Below the pieces are notes generated by a model. It worked only from the letters and a program-made list of their open reading frames with translations, made no database searches and was not told where the DNA came from. Shown one piece after another: positions 22,197 to 33,709 of a stretch of DNA of 64,000 nt (position 1 is the first letter of the stretch; every line of letters begins with the position of its first letter). The stretch is taken from positions 620,001-684,000 of the forward strand of contig JAJSPD010000018.1 of assembly GCA_021307315.1 (NCBI GenBank), read 5' to 3'. The translations under genes and the position numbers were made by a program. Origin of the DNA: Bisporella sp. PMI_857. Lineage: Eukaryota > Ascomycota > Leotiomycetes > Helotiales > Helotiaceae.

Positions 22197-23465
22197 ATGT
22201 CAACACTTCGGCAGGGTCTGCGCCTCACGGCAAGAAGCTTCAGACGTCCACGTGCAGTATGTCAGTTCACCGCAAAACCAATTGATCGAAGGCGGACATT
22301 TTCAACGACTATCTGTAGACGCGATGAAGACAAGGAAGAGCCAGAGGATAAGCTGGAACCTTGGGTTCAGGCAGCCATAAATAATGCAAATAGGGACTCG
22401 GCAGGCAGGCGAAGGGCAATTGAGCGGGCTATGGATGATTCCTTTCTAGAACAGAAGGAGGAAGAGGAGGACGGAGAAGACGACGTGATGTACGAGTTGT
22501 CAGACCTAATGGGACAATGGGACGAAGAGTTCGACAAGTTGTCAAATCCTCCACAGGAGGGCAGGAGGAGAGAAAAGCCTTTGGACACATTCCTTAATAT
22601 GGGAGAGGATGTTGATGAGGATGGACCCATGGAACTAGAAGGAGAGCAAGAGGATGGTGATGAGTTTGATAACATGTCAGTTCTTGCTCATGGTGAACTG
22701 GCCCAACATCAAGAATTACGGCACTATGCTAGATTAGCAGCATGGGACTTACCTATGTTGTCAAGTAAGTGCTATCGATACGGTAGAACATGGGCCGGCC
22801 AACTGACTGACAATTTAGAACTTGCAAAACCTTTTGAGCCACCAACACACGACATGCCCTTGAGGTTCCGATACACGACATATATGGGTGAGACGCATCC
22901 AGCTGAGAAGAAGGTGGTAGTAGAGTTCTGCATAGACGATATGCCAGATCTTACAAAGACCCAAAAATCGAAGTTCAAGAAACTGGCAGGCGTGAGATAT
23001 GACCCAATAACAGACATTGTCAAGATGAGTTGCGAGATGTATGAGTCCCAAGCTCAAAACAAGCGTTACTTGGGAGATCAAGTCGACCAGCTTCTGAAAG
23101 AAGCGAAGGTGAGTTTCTTGCTCTCTCAATTGTAATAGCCCTCATCTGACTCTCAATAGGATCCCACCGACACCTTTGAGGACATTCCTCTAGATCTGAG
23201 ACACCACAAGTTCAAGCCCAAGGCTAAATGGCCCAAACACTGGTCGTTATTTGCCGATCGCCGTGCAGAGTTGGAGCAGTACCGTCTTGAGACGACCCAG
23301 AAAGATGAGCAAAGGATGATTGAGGGTACCCTAGTTGATGGAAAGGCGGTTATTGAACAAGCTTACTCTAGAAGGAAGGCTCAAAAGCTGTTAGAGGATG
23401 CTGTACCACAAATGACGATGGCTAGAGGAGCCAGGGCTAAGCAGGTTGGTGTTAAGAGAACATGA
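22197..23465 (+). CDS. RSM24: Mitochondrial small ribosomal subunit protein mS35 (Rsm24)
   Basis: Three exons: 22197-22764, 22819-23108, 23160-23465; 387 aa. The N-terminus is a basic, Ser/Arg-rich presequence (MSTLRQGLRLTARSFRRPRA) that fits import into mitochondria. The conserved mS35 core is clear: EKKVVVEFCIDDMPDLTKTQ, then KFKKLAGVRYDPITDIVKMS and a tail with DIPLDLRHHKFKPKAKWPKH. Acidic low-complexity segments (EQKEEEEDGEDD and others) sit between presequence and core. Intron 1 is 54 nt without an in-frame stop; splicing gives LPMLSKLAKPFEPPTH in place of a 19-residue insert. The protein is part of the head of the mitoribosomal small subunit. Confidence 0.9.
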
Positions 23466-24080
23466 ACCGTGTAGAAATACTTGTATGTCCACACAAAAAT
23501 CTGTAAGATCACTCTATCAATATAACCTGTATATTTGTCAATCTAGGAGATTCTCCCAACCAGAAAATGGTCTTGTGATAGCTTTGTCTAGAGGTTTGTG
23601 CAGACTTTTCGTACCCATCCAATTTCGACCCCGACCCATCATAACCAACCTGATTGGAGTAGCAATCACTTTTACAAGTAAATATTATGTCGGTCTTCCC
23701 CCTTTTATCTTTTTACAATAAGCGCGCTATGTTTATCCTTCCTACTTAATTGCTCTTCTAAGCATTCTCGTCACAAGTACTCACAAGCGCATGTTCTATG
23801 CCAGGTAATATAATTGCACTATCCAAAAGCCTATTTACCACCGTCATCTCCCCCCTGCTTTCTCCTTCTCCTCACGGAACCTCTCTAGTTCCGCAATTTA
23901 ATTCTGCGGCAGCATCCCGTCTACCATCGTCCTCTGGTTATTTCCTAGCCATGTACCCATATCTGCAGTTGAAGCTCTCAGCGTTGAGGCGTTCACAGTC
24001 GAAGGTTTATGCGTGAGCGTCTCTATCTCCTCGTAGTCTTGCCAGGTACTTTCCTTAGCTTTATTTTTCATGTATGAGGC
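23466..24080. other. Convergent intergenic region
   Basis: About 600 bp of AT-rich 3' sequence after mS35 before the eroded minus-strand gene. Nothing else seen. Confidence 0.45.
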
Positions 24081-25620
24081 TTAAAGGATAGCTAGGTTCT
24101 CGGCTGTGAGCTTAGGCTTAGGCTTAGGTACGAAGCTCTTCATTTTCGAAAATACCTTGTCAGTTACTTTGTCGGCCATTCTGTCAGCCTTGAGAGCTAG
24201 GTCCTCTATACATACCACAAAGCCTTTGCTAAATGGATTGGGCGAAGGTTTAATCCGTGTAGAGCCCATTTGGTCAATATTTCCCTTTTTCGGGTCAGAA
24301 TATGTGGTCGTTCCATGCCTATTCAGTGTGCTGGTTTGATGAAGCTTTTCTGACATCTCCCAGGCATTCAACTAGATATGTGAGTTGCATTATGATACGA
24401 AGGCGAAACTGGTTCCGGTGATGAAATTCTTCCACTCCTACGAAACTTTTCTACATCTCAACTCTTTCCGAACGTTGCTGTGGGGGTGGGCAATGTAAAC
24501 CAGGTGCATTATGATAGGATCTGGGAACTGGAACTTGTGACGAAGTACTATATAAGCCCTGGTTGGGTCTTAAGGATTGCTTAGTCGCGGTCCAGTTAGG
24601 CGATTGGGGCTCATCATAATATGGTCGAGAACTTGAATTAATTGACGAGAGTTCTTCTCGTCTCCCAGAGGCATCACGGTGCAATGGGCTCTGTATAGTC
24701 TTGTAGGACTGTTCAGATAGAGACTGGCCAGACATTTGGGGCCCAACATTATATGATTTGGAACTTGGATCTGGAAAATGCATTTCTCCATGTCTAGAGT
24801 GCTCTCCACGAAGTAAGCTCGCTATAGGCTTGAAAGACTGCTCTGTTAGAACCCGCCTCAGCGTTTGAGGCTCGTCATGATACGATCTTGAGCTTAAGAT
24901 AGGCGAAGAAGCTCTCTTATGTCCTCTAAATTCCTGTCCAGCAAGTCATCAAGTCTGCGATCGACTAGAGGAATGAGTCTCATCTTGATTAGGCTTTGGG
25001 TTGAGATTAAGTGACACCCTTACTCTCCTTTGCCTGGTATCCTCATAGCTGAGCAGGCTTAGGATGGATCTGGTAGACAGCCCTATTGTGCCCTTGCTGT
25101 ACATTTGGCGATTATCAATCAATGCGCTGGCTGTCGAAGTCTCTAATGGGGATCGTCCAGCCAGGAGAGATCTACCAACTCCATAAGGTGCTCTTTTTCT
25201 CGCTCCCCTCCAACCACCACCATGTTCAGCATCCCTCAGTTTCGCCCCATACGTCTCTCCATACGGATCAGCATAGATTCCCTTTCTCAAAACATGTCCC
25301 ACATCCATTCTGGGCAAACGTCCTTGTTCCCTGATCTCATACGACAAGAGGCAGCCTTCCTTCTGCCTATACCTTCTCCGTCCCGTCTTGCGATCGAAAT
25401 TCTTCTTCAATCGCTCCATCTCCTCTTTCCAAGCCTACTTCCTGTTGACACTTGTTCTCTCAACGTCGGCCGTTCCCCAGAATGGAGCGAGGCCTAGCTT
25501 CTTCTTGATGCGGTCCATTTCATTCTCCCGTTCCGATTGAATGTATCTTCTGCCGTAGCCTCCCGGAGAGAGGCGTTCACCACGTCTGCTAATGGTGATA
25601 TGCTTCTTAGATTAATCGAA
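24081..25620 (-). pseudogene. Eroded multi-exon gene, unknown, with in-frame stops and a likely frameshift
   Basis: On the minus strand, coding-like stretches run in order but do not join cleanly. From ~25600: SERENEMDRIKKKLGLAPFW and AWKEEMERLKKNFDRKTGRR are in one frame but separated by TAG at 25437-25435 with no plausible intron. The frame then stays open to 24949, where it ends TGA TGA, while the +1 frame continues RRLDDLLDRNLEDIRELL. Further on there are repeated modules of the type SSxSYxxxPQ...SLxEQSxKxI (24451-24900), e.g. SSKSYNVGPQ, SSRPYYDEPQ and PRSYHNAPG. A last frame (24081-24371) has an amphipathic stretch ALKADRMADKVTDKVFSKMK. I read it as a decayed repeat-containing gene; a multi-exon live gene with unusual splicing is the alternative. 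Confidence 0.35.
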
Positions 25621-26580
25621 GGTGAGTTATCTGTGATGTTCTAGTGTGGTTGATGCACTCTGAGGGTAATATGCTATACATTAAAGAAGCAGCAAAAAAG
25701 AGCCTTCTTATCTCAATCATATTAAACTGCTGACAGCATCACGCTACCAAATGCGCCAGAAAAGTCATGAGAACCATTCCCTTCCTCCCTCACCCCGCAT
25801 TCTTGACTGTAAAAGTCCATTCGTGAAAAAGCACTTTGGATAGAAGCTATTCCAAGTGGCACATCTTGGTTATCCCTTTGGTTCAATGCATGACCCCCTC
25901 CACAGACAAAGCCTCCACAACAAGATAATCACGTGCGGGTAGGAATCCCTTCGCCACCACTTTCTGTTCATCTTTTAATCATCAATCGACCAAAATACTC
26001 GGAACATGACATATCCGCACGATATGCAACAAAACAAATCAGTCCACTAAATTGTATGATCTGTGTGGAGGAATCCTTTTTCCGGATTGTGCAAGGCAGG
26101 ATGGATGTTCGGAAAGCCGGTAGCCGAGCACCCGGACAAGGGGGAACCGCTCGGCTCGACTGGACTTTCTCGACTAATATATCCGTATTGATAGGTGTCA
26201 TATCGCGCTACTGTGATAGGTTGGTGATTTTACATAACAGAGTGAATGCGGGTTGATATACTCGTATTTCTGGAGTAGGCACCAAAATAATCAAGCATCA
26301 AATGTTAAGAGTCTCAACAGCACTTAAAAGTGCAAGACACTCGCTCAGCAATCACAACTGTGAACTTGTGGCATAACATGTAATGTTGAAATTTGCAGAA
26401 GCAAACTCTTTGTAATGATAGCTGTGAAAGCAGAGCAGCGATTCAAACGCAGCCAAGGCCAATTATCATAATACACGGATATCCAACACAAAGGAAAATT
26501 TTGGTAATGACAATTACTCATTCTGATCCCACCCCGGCCCCCTTCTCGTTCCAACCTTATGCCTTTTCTCTACTTTAGGA
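25621..26580. other. Intergenic, about 1 kb
   Basis: No supported gene. Short frames only (107 codons plus at 25933; 77 codons minus at 25968), with no recognisable motif. Confidence 0.4.
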
Positions 26581-26902
26581 ATGGCAAGTTTCCAGTTTCA
26601 ATACTATAAAGTGATATCAAGTCAGCAAATGCCCTCACCAACTCATCATTTTTTTCAGATCTAATGTACCACAACTTGTGGAGCTTCTACATCCAGAGCT
26701 CAATGCTCTTTCGATGTTCGATGATAGTACTTACTACTTCTTCGCTCCAACAGCTAGCAAAGCTGTAAAGGCCCACCTCACAAAGGTACCTGTAGAACTC
26801 TCCCCTCCCAATGCAAAGATCTGATCACTAGATTAGGTATTTGTTCCCAACAAGTGCAAAGTCCCAGAGATTGTTCAACGTAAGCACAGTAAATCATATT
26901 GA
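26581..26902 (+). CDS. Candidate small protein, 68 aa, 3 exons
   Basis: The clearest coding block is 26659-26785 (SNVPQLVELLHPELNALSMF, then FFAPTASKAVKAHLTK), joined across a good 51-nt intron (GTACCT..TTAG, 26786-26836) to VFVPNKCKVPEIVQRK and a stop at 26902. Both exons read naturally and in phase, and a strong polypyrimidine acceptor (TTTTTTTCAG) precedes the first. The start is weak: ATG at 26581 with a poor donor (CA|GTTTCA) gives the right phase. The stop overlaps the convergent end of the aldehyde dehydrogenase by about 28 bp. I do not recognise the family. Confidence 0.3.
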
Positions 26903-28443
26903 GCACATACCAATCCCAGCCAGTACTTTATTCCTTTAATCTGTTTGCCACTTCTATCGAAGTTTGGCTTCAACTCACTGGTTTTGCGAACTTTTGCCAG
27001 TTTGCCATTGTAAGGAGGATATCTAACGTCGAGAAGCTTCTCCATCCATCCTGGAGTCTTAGTTACAGAACGTCGGTGAGTAAAAGTCTCAAAGGAGGCT
27101 CTTCCGCGGTATGCACCTTGCCCGGAGTCTCCAACCCCTCCGAACGGAAGAGTGGGAATGGCACCATGGAAGAAACCATCATTGACAGATGCACCTCCTG
27201 ATATCACCTCGTTAAGAACTGTAAAAGAAGTTAGCTGATGTAATTAAAATGATGCTCTAGCAATACTCTTATCTGTTTCGGCTTTAGTTCCGAAAGGATA
27301 AAGTCCCAGTGGTGTTGAATGAACGGTATTAGCAATGCGGATAGCCTCCTCCACGTCATCTACAGCTAGGAGAGGCATCAAGGGCCCGAAAGATTCATCA
27401 ACAATCATAGAGTCCTTGATGTCGTTGACCTGAACGACAGTAATGTCAATGTAATTCTCAGCTTCGTCCACTTCTCCTCCCAAAAGAATCTTTCCCCTAC
27501 TCTCATCGAGCATTTTCTTAATTCTATGGAAGTGTCGATTGTTAACTATTCTTGCAAAATCCGGGCTCGTCTTGGTACCGTTAGGATAGAATTCCTTAAT
27601 CGCTACTTTCAGCTCGGCGATAAACGCTGGCAGGATATCCTTCTCAACCATAATATAATTTTGGCTGATACAGACTTGGCCAGCATTGTGAGATTTTGCC
27701 CACAATAAACGGCGCGCTGCCAGACGAGGATCAGCATGTTTGGTGACGATAGCCGGGTTTCTTCCTCCAAGTTCGAGAACAACGGGTGTCAAAGTTTCGG
27801 CTGCCTTCTTTGCAATGATCGTGCCAACATTGGCACTGCCGGTGTAAAATATCTTGTCCCATTTCTCATTCAAAAGCGCAGTGGTCTCCGGAACTCCACC
27901 ATTAACCACGGCATATGCGCTTGAGTCTAGAGACTCCTCCACAACCTTCTTCATCACCATAGCAGCTGCTGGGGAAACCTCTGAGGGCTTTAAAACACAT
28001 GCGCAACCAGCTGCAATGGCGCCAATCATAGGCCCTAGAGAAAGCTGCAAAGGGAAATTGTATGCACCAATGACAAGCACTGTACCAAGAGGGTCCTTTC
28101 TGATTCTTGGGCTGAGTAACTTGTTTGTAAGTGGGATATCCTCTGGTTTCTCATCCTTCATCCATCCTGCCAATTTTCCAGTAGTGAAAATGATGTCGTT
28201 CTTCAACCAGTCGATTTCTGATATATATGTTTCGAAGGTCGGCTTTCCGAGATCGAGTTTACATGCCTCCACCAAGGCAGCTTCGTTGTCCACGATGCCC
28301 CAATAAAGCTTTCGCAGCTGCGTAAGGCGGTACTCAATGGGTTTAGTTCTTTGTGATCGAAATGTGGTTTTAAGAGTATTAACAGTAATGGGGATAGAGT
28401 CAACAGCAGTAGCCTGAAAAGGTGCAACCTTAGTAGTGGCCAT
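26875..28443 (-). CDS. Aldehyde dehydrogenase, class-3 / fatty-aldehyde type
   Basis: Two exons, 28443-27267 and 27218-26875, split by a 48-nt intron; about 506 aa. Catalytic features: Glu224 in VVLELGGRNPAIV and Cys258 in SHNAGQVCISQNYI. The NAD-binding FYTGSANVG and the family motif GAYNFPLQLSLGPMIGAIAA (127-146) are present. Exon 2 supplies EVISGGASVNDGFFHG and LPFGGVGDSGQGAYRG, the conserved C-terminal ALDH3-type block. It oxidises aldehydes, probably fatty or aromatic, to acids using NAD(P)+. The very C-terminus is uncertain: a good donor (TTG|GTATGT near 26920) could splice the last 17 residues away. There is no signal peptide, and the truncated hydrophobic tail leaves membrane attachment undecided. 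Confidence 0.92.
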
Positions 28444-29472
28444 ATTGGAAGGACTAAGATGGATACTAGTCAGCCAAGCTTCTCAAGTTCGTACTCAAGG
28501 TGTTTGGATAGAAAGAGATTCTCACGGTGATGGTCAGCGACCTGCAAGAGTGTCGTGTCAGGTGTGTATTGAGTGCAAGTATGCTTTTCCAGTGCTATGC
28601 TGATTAAGGTAGGAAAAGCAGAAGCTTTGAATACTTTATGGAAGATGGAATTGAGAGGGGAACGGAGCAAATTCGATAGCGATGCGGTGCAATTAAATGC
28701 CGTACCATCCGTCCTGCGATGTAGTACGACTGCATTCCATTGAAAGCGAGGGACGGCCCATCTCAAGGGGGACGTGAAACTGCTCTCTGCTTACCTAATT
28801 GCATATGCCGAGGCTCATCATACACTTTTAAATTGTTTTTTTGCGGGGTACCCGAGCCTATCAGATGTATAAGCACGTGAATCTGCTGATTGAAGATGAC
28901 AGTTGCCGGTTATTGGCTCTATTATATGTATTATACGTGAAGTAAAGTCTTTCACAATAAGTACTGTATGGATTTCTTGTGCAGCGGAGATATAGGAATT
29001 GGATTAATACTCAAGTTCAGCCGATGGCGTCGAAAATTAGGGTATTCTTGACACTGATAGAATGAGGCAGCACCCTCTGTCAGTAACTTTTTGTGATCCG
29101 AAATGCCAGAAGAGCATTTCAAATTTGGCCAAAATACACTATGGCATACTCTTTTGCAGATACTGGGATCATATCTTTAAAGAGAAGTGTAAGACGAATG
29201 GCCAATGTGGTTGGTCAAAATAGTCCCATCAAGGATTCGATGCGGGTAGCCAGCTCCACGGATCTGGATGGATATCCGGATAACGGTCGGGTATCATCCC
29301 ATTGCGAACATCGGGACCTAATACATCATGTATATTGTCGTAGCAATCAGCCATGCTTCATGTGAGGCTATGCACTTGTAAACTAGAGATGCTAATATTG
29401 GCTGATTGAAGCTGGAAATGTTTTTCGCGGACATAGCCATGAGCCACTCCCAGACTCGATTATATTATTATA
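28444..29472. other. Intergenic, 1 kb
   Basis: Promoter side of the aldehyde dehydrogenase and 3' side of AP-3 mu. A 98-codon minus frame (28470-28766) has no recognisable content. Contains GCACGTGAA near 28873, an E-box-like CACGTG; significance unknown. Confidence 0.4.
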
Positions 29473-31229
29473 TTAGCATCTAATCTCGACGCCACCCCGA
29501 CTTATTGTCAGGTATTTCACCCCTTTGTATGGTTTTACGCCTTCGCCGACCCCGCGGCTTTTACGTGCATCAATCTGTAGAGATTCAACCTTGATGCCAC
29601 TCGGAAGCCAACCTTTGACGGAAAAGCTGACATTCGCCGAACTGGGCATCAATATTTTGTGTTGCGCTATCTTTCGAGAGTCTTTCAAGACCCCCTGATC
29701 GTCCGTCGATGCTGTCGCAACAATAGATTTTTCTGGGGCTTGGTAGGTCCCTTCATCATCGTCATAGCTCCCATCAAGCTTGAAGCCACTGCCTTCAAAG
29801 TCTTCCTCAGCCTCGGAAAGCGGTCCAACAACTGTACAGCGCAAAATAGCCCCACCAGCAACAGTATCTTTCGCTGGTATATGCCAATCTATCTGCCTCG
29901 CCCCAGGATTGTATATTGTGTCACCTCTGCTCGCTCTAATCTCAGGTAGGTTCCTCACGTCAGTAGGCAATGGAACTGAAACAACTAGGTCTTCTAGGGT
30001 TGGGACGGTAGAAGTACCAATAGTGCTACCACCTAGAGCTGCGAATCCCGAACCACCACGCCCTATTCCATGGCTATTACTTCGAGAGCCCGAGCCAGAT
30101 ATTGAAGAATTTCCTTGCCCCGAAATCTTTGTAATAAATAATCTAACCTCAAACTCCGAGCCGGTGGCGCCAAGACTAGTTTTGACTTCGATACTCACAG
30201 GCAGTTTCAGATTAGGTGATTTGGTACTTCCAATTATTCCGTTCTGGAATGGTAATAAATCGACCTCATAACCTGCTAGAACAAAGCGCCCATCAGGCGG
30301 AACGAAGCTCAGTTCACCTGGATTTTCTCGCCACTTTGCCAACCTCACACAAGGATGGAATACAGGCAGTTCCATGACACTATTCAAATTTTGCTTCCCA
30401 GAAGGAGTGGATAGGCTTAGGAGCAAATCTGGCACTCCTGATATTTTTGACGTGAATGCGATTGTTCCATTTGCGAAAGCTGCCAATGGCCTGCCTGACG
30501 GTGCAAGAGTGACAGAAAGTGTCTCAACGAGGTCTACATATAGCTCATTCGAGGTATGCCTTACATTGGCTCTTCGCCATGGCAAAGCAGGCGTATTGGC
30601 GGCAGACGATCCGCTTGAGGAAATACCTGGCATGTTAGTAGCAGAAGTGTTGCCAGAAAGTCCAGGTTTCCTTAAACTTTTAGCACTCTGCATGTAACCT
30701 CTAGCAGCTTGACATACCCGGGAATGTTGATCCCTCCTAATAGCTTCCCAAGCCATCCCTCAACTTCCACGAGATCCCTCAGCGCATTTGGCTCTGTGGT
30801 GCTGATTGCGCCAGCATCACACATCTCATTCAGTAGTTGTGCCACCACATCATAGCTAGCTTCTATTTTGTGTGCCAACAGAGGCGAACCAACAAAATCC
30901 TCTAATACATCTACAATTCGATGCAGAAACTCAAGCGCGAGCAAGGGTTCGATCTCAGAGGAAGAGGTTAGGAAGAATAATAGATTGGCGTGGCAAAGAC
31001 TGAAAAGCAGGGTTGGCGGTGAGAGATTGGGGAGATATACGAAGTTTGGTCTAGGTAGAGGATGTGCCAAATATAACGAGAGAAGCTGGGCAGCTGGTAG
31101 GGGTCGAGACGTATATGCATGAGTTAAGATAGGGCGACTATATTTGTTATTAGAATGTATACATGGAAGACTGAATGAAACGTACTGATGTTCATCGTAG
31201 ATGTACAACACCTCTATAGACCCACTCAT
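29473..31229 (-). CDS. APM3: AP-3 adaptor complex medium subunit mu (Apm3)
   Basis: Three exons: 31229-31186, 31137-30718, 30670-29473; 553 aa. The N-terminal longin-like domain (MSGSIEVLYIYDEH, then RPILTHAYTSRPLPAAQLLS) includes the typical EIEPLLALEFLHRIVDVLED and IEASYDVVAQLLNEMCDAG. The C-terminal mu-homology domain has WRRANVRHTSNELYVDLVET, DLLLSLSTPSG and ends VKYLTISRGGVEIRC. AP-3 sorts cargo from the Golgi or endosome to the vacuole; mu recognises YxxPhi signals. Intron 2 (47 nt) was chosen so that INIPG joins KPGLSG, which keeps frame; a 41-nt alternative exists. The first coding exon is 44 nt. Divergent from the DMAC1-like gene. Confidence 0.93.
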
Positions 31230-31471
31230 GTTCAAGGAGTTTCTGCTACCGAATCATTTGGTGTTCTCGAGATGTTGGTAAGCTTGAGCCCAGGTTGAAT
31301 GTCGACCTGGGTTGGTGGGGTTGTTGTTGTATCAAGCCTGTGCTACCCGGCCCGCATCTGACCGCGCCAAGCATTGTCTCTGGATCGATCCGCTTTAATT
31401 TGGCCTGTTTGAAGCAATACCTGAACCTCTCATTATTTGTTTAACATAAGAAGTCTACAACATCCTTCGAA
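31230..31471. promoter_or_regulatory. Compact divergent promoter of APM3 and the DMAC1-like gene
   Basis: Only 242 bp separate two ATGs facing apart. No named element recognised; GTTGTTGTTGT occurs near 31322. Confidence 0.4.
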
Positions 31472-31820
31472 ATGTGGTGGCCTTTTTCATCGACGCCTAG
31501 CTTGAACGAGCTGCAGCGGATTGAACCACTTCGTGATGCTATGAAAGCTGATATCAATGATTGCATGAGCTGCAGAATTACTGGCATGTCCCTCACAAAT
31601 GTCTCCCTATTTCGCACAGCCATTCTAATCGCTTATAGGCGCTGGTGCTTTCATGGGGTTAGGCGCCTACAGCTATTTCTCAGGGCACCGTCAGCTGCAA
31701 TTGAACCAGGCGAGAATTCTGAAGAGCAAGAGTATGATTGGGTTCAGAGGGCGACAAATTGGAATCACCAGCATTGCAGCTTCATTCGTTGGCCTGGGTA
31801 TATACAGACTGGTTAATTAG
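31472..31820 (+). CDS. DMAC1-like / DUF4536 small mitochondrial membrane protein
   Basis: Exons 31472-31583 and 31639-31820 give 97 aa. The splice is required: exon 1 ends DCMSCRITG and exon 2 continues AGAFMGLGAYSYFSGHRQLQ, ending AASFVGLGIYRLVN. This matches the DUF4536 layout as I know it: a CxxC motif followed by two short hydrophobic segments with Gly-rich faces. Human DMAC1 is involved in complex I membrane-arm assembly; the fungal function is inferred only. The one donor in the right phase is GC (ACTG|GCATGT), with a normal TATAG acceptor, so this is probably a GC-AG intron of 55 nt. The start MWWPFSS is short and without a cleavable presequence. Confidence 0.82.
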
Positions 31821-32655
31821 GCAGCTGGCATAAATCTGCATTCACACTCGACTGTAGCATTTGACAACGAAGAGAAAGGTATGACTAAATGGAGAGAGCT
31901 TCCTTACGATCTTTCGCAACTTATACTGATCCCTGATACTTCAGACCTAATGCGCTAGCCTGAGGATTTCTTGCAAGACGCTTCAGATAACTCAAAGAGT
32001 CGTTAATGCTGTTCCAATTCGGACACCCTGGATGCTCTCCACTCTCTGCCGCAAGAATCGCCTCTACTACGAAAAATCTGTGGCAACATCAAATGTATGC
32101 ATATCTAAACAGAGGTTCTGTCTATTCTTGTCTTAGTGCCATCTTTGGATGGAACTTCGAGGAGATAGTGCTCACGTAACCACGAGAATGCTTCTCTCAA
32201 TCACATGATACAGTTAACAATGTTTCTGCGCCGTAAAACGGGTAAGTCGCTCGAGCAACACTGTTGGAGCGATGGACGATATTCTTTTACTTAGGTGGAG
32301 AGACTTTTTGCAACAATGGTCATACGCGAATCTGCTACCAGTTACATATGCATCATATGGAGGGCATAATGATAACAACTATTCCTCTAAAATGAACGAT
32401 AATTGGAATGATAGCTGGACAGACTAAGTTTTATCTGTATAACGGTAGCTTTTAGATATAGATTCAACATGTAATAATGGTGCAAGGAAGCAAATATCGT
32501 TCAAATGTTCGTCTTAGATTTCTGTCCTATCAATCCTCTACCCCTTTTATATTCAGCCTTGTCTCGCTTAACTTTAGCCATCCTGAACCTCCTTAAGCCT
32601 TCTAAAAGTTCTTTGAAGAGCTTCAGCCTTGTCGACCCATTAGAGCACTATAAAC
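31821..32655. other. Intergenic, 0.8 kb
   Basis: No supported gene. A 74-codon plus frame at 32505-32729 overlaps the RRP4 start in another frame and is a shadow. Confidence 0.45.
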
Positions 32656-33709
32656 ATGGCAATTACTATACTTGCTCCAACTCCGGCTACGACAAAAGTT
32701 CAAATACGGGATTCTTCGGACGATTCTGACGATGGGGGGGTTGATCTTCAAGGAGATAGCGACATGCGCCCAACAAAACGATTCAAGGGTTCAGAGGTCG
32801 TCACACCAGGAGAAGTTGTAACGGACGATGCTCAATGGATGAGGTGCCAGAGTTCTCCCACCTAAAGTACTTTCCTAATTGATATTTAGAGGTCACGGTA
32901 CATATGTTGCTCCAGCAAGTTCTGAGATAGTCGCGACGGTTGCAGGGACGGTACAAAAAACGAACAAGCTCCTATCTGTACGACCCTTGCGAGCTCGCTA
33001 TACACCCGAAATAGGCGACCTTGTAGTTGGCCGTATCATTGAAGTGCAATCTAAGCGGTGGCGAGTTGATGTTGGAGCTCCTGTTTTCGCCGGCCTACCG
33101 CTTGCAGCCATTAACCTTCCTGGTGGGATTCTGCGCAAACGTACCGAAACAGATGAGCTACAAATTCGCACATTCTTCTCTGAGGGCGATCTATTGGTAG
33201 CAGAAGTCCAGAGTTTACATCAAGATGGCAGTGCAAGTTTACATACACGAAGTCTAAAATATGGCAAGCTGCGAAATGGTATCTTCATAAGCGTCAGTGG
33301 TGTCGGTGGTGGTGGAGGTGTGGTCAGAGCTAAGAAGCAAGTTTCTACAATTGAAACTTCTGGTGGGGGAGGGAAGGTAGACGTCATTTTGGGTGTCAAC
33401 GGATATATCTGGATCAGCAAGCATGTCGAGATTGCGAGCGGTGATGCCGCGATTACACGACTTGATGAGCAAACTAGCAGTACTGCATACTCAAGTCAGA
33501 ATGATGAGATATCACCTGAAACTCGGAAAGAGATTGCAAGGATCAGAGACGTGATTCAACTTCTTGTTCAAGAGGGTCTCAATGTCGATGAAGATATGGT
33601 CTTGGGGGCTTATAACGCTGCTGTAATGGTTGAAGCAGAGGAGCATTCCGAAGTTAGTTCTTACCTTGGAGGCACGCTTGGTCAGAAGGTCCTGGAAAGA
33701 ATAAGATAG
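32656..33709 (+). CDS. RRP4: Exosome complex RNA-binding subunit Rrp4
   Basis: Two exons, 32656-32843 and 32890-33709, join at WMR|GHGTY to give 335 aa. The family start of the folded part, [11 protein letters not shown], spans the splice. The S1 domain follows ([40 protein letters not shown]), with [20 protein letters not shown] and the Rrp4-type [23 protein letters not shown]-type region contains [13 protein letters not shown]. The N-terminus is acidic and disordered ([10 protein letters not shown]). Rrp4 is one of three cap subunits that guide RNA into the exosome in nucleus and cytoplasm. The inserted [15 protein letters not shown] is a Gly-rich loop. Confidence 0.95.
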
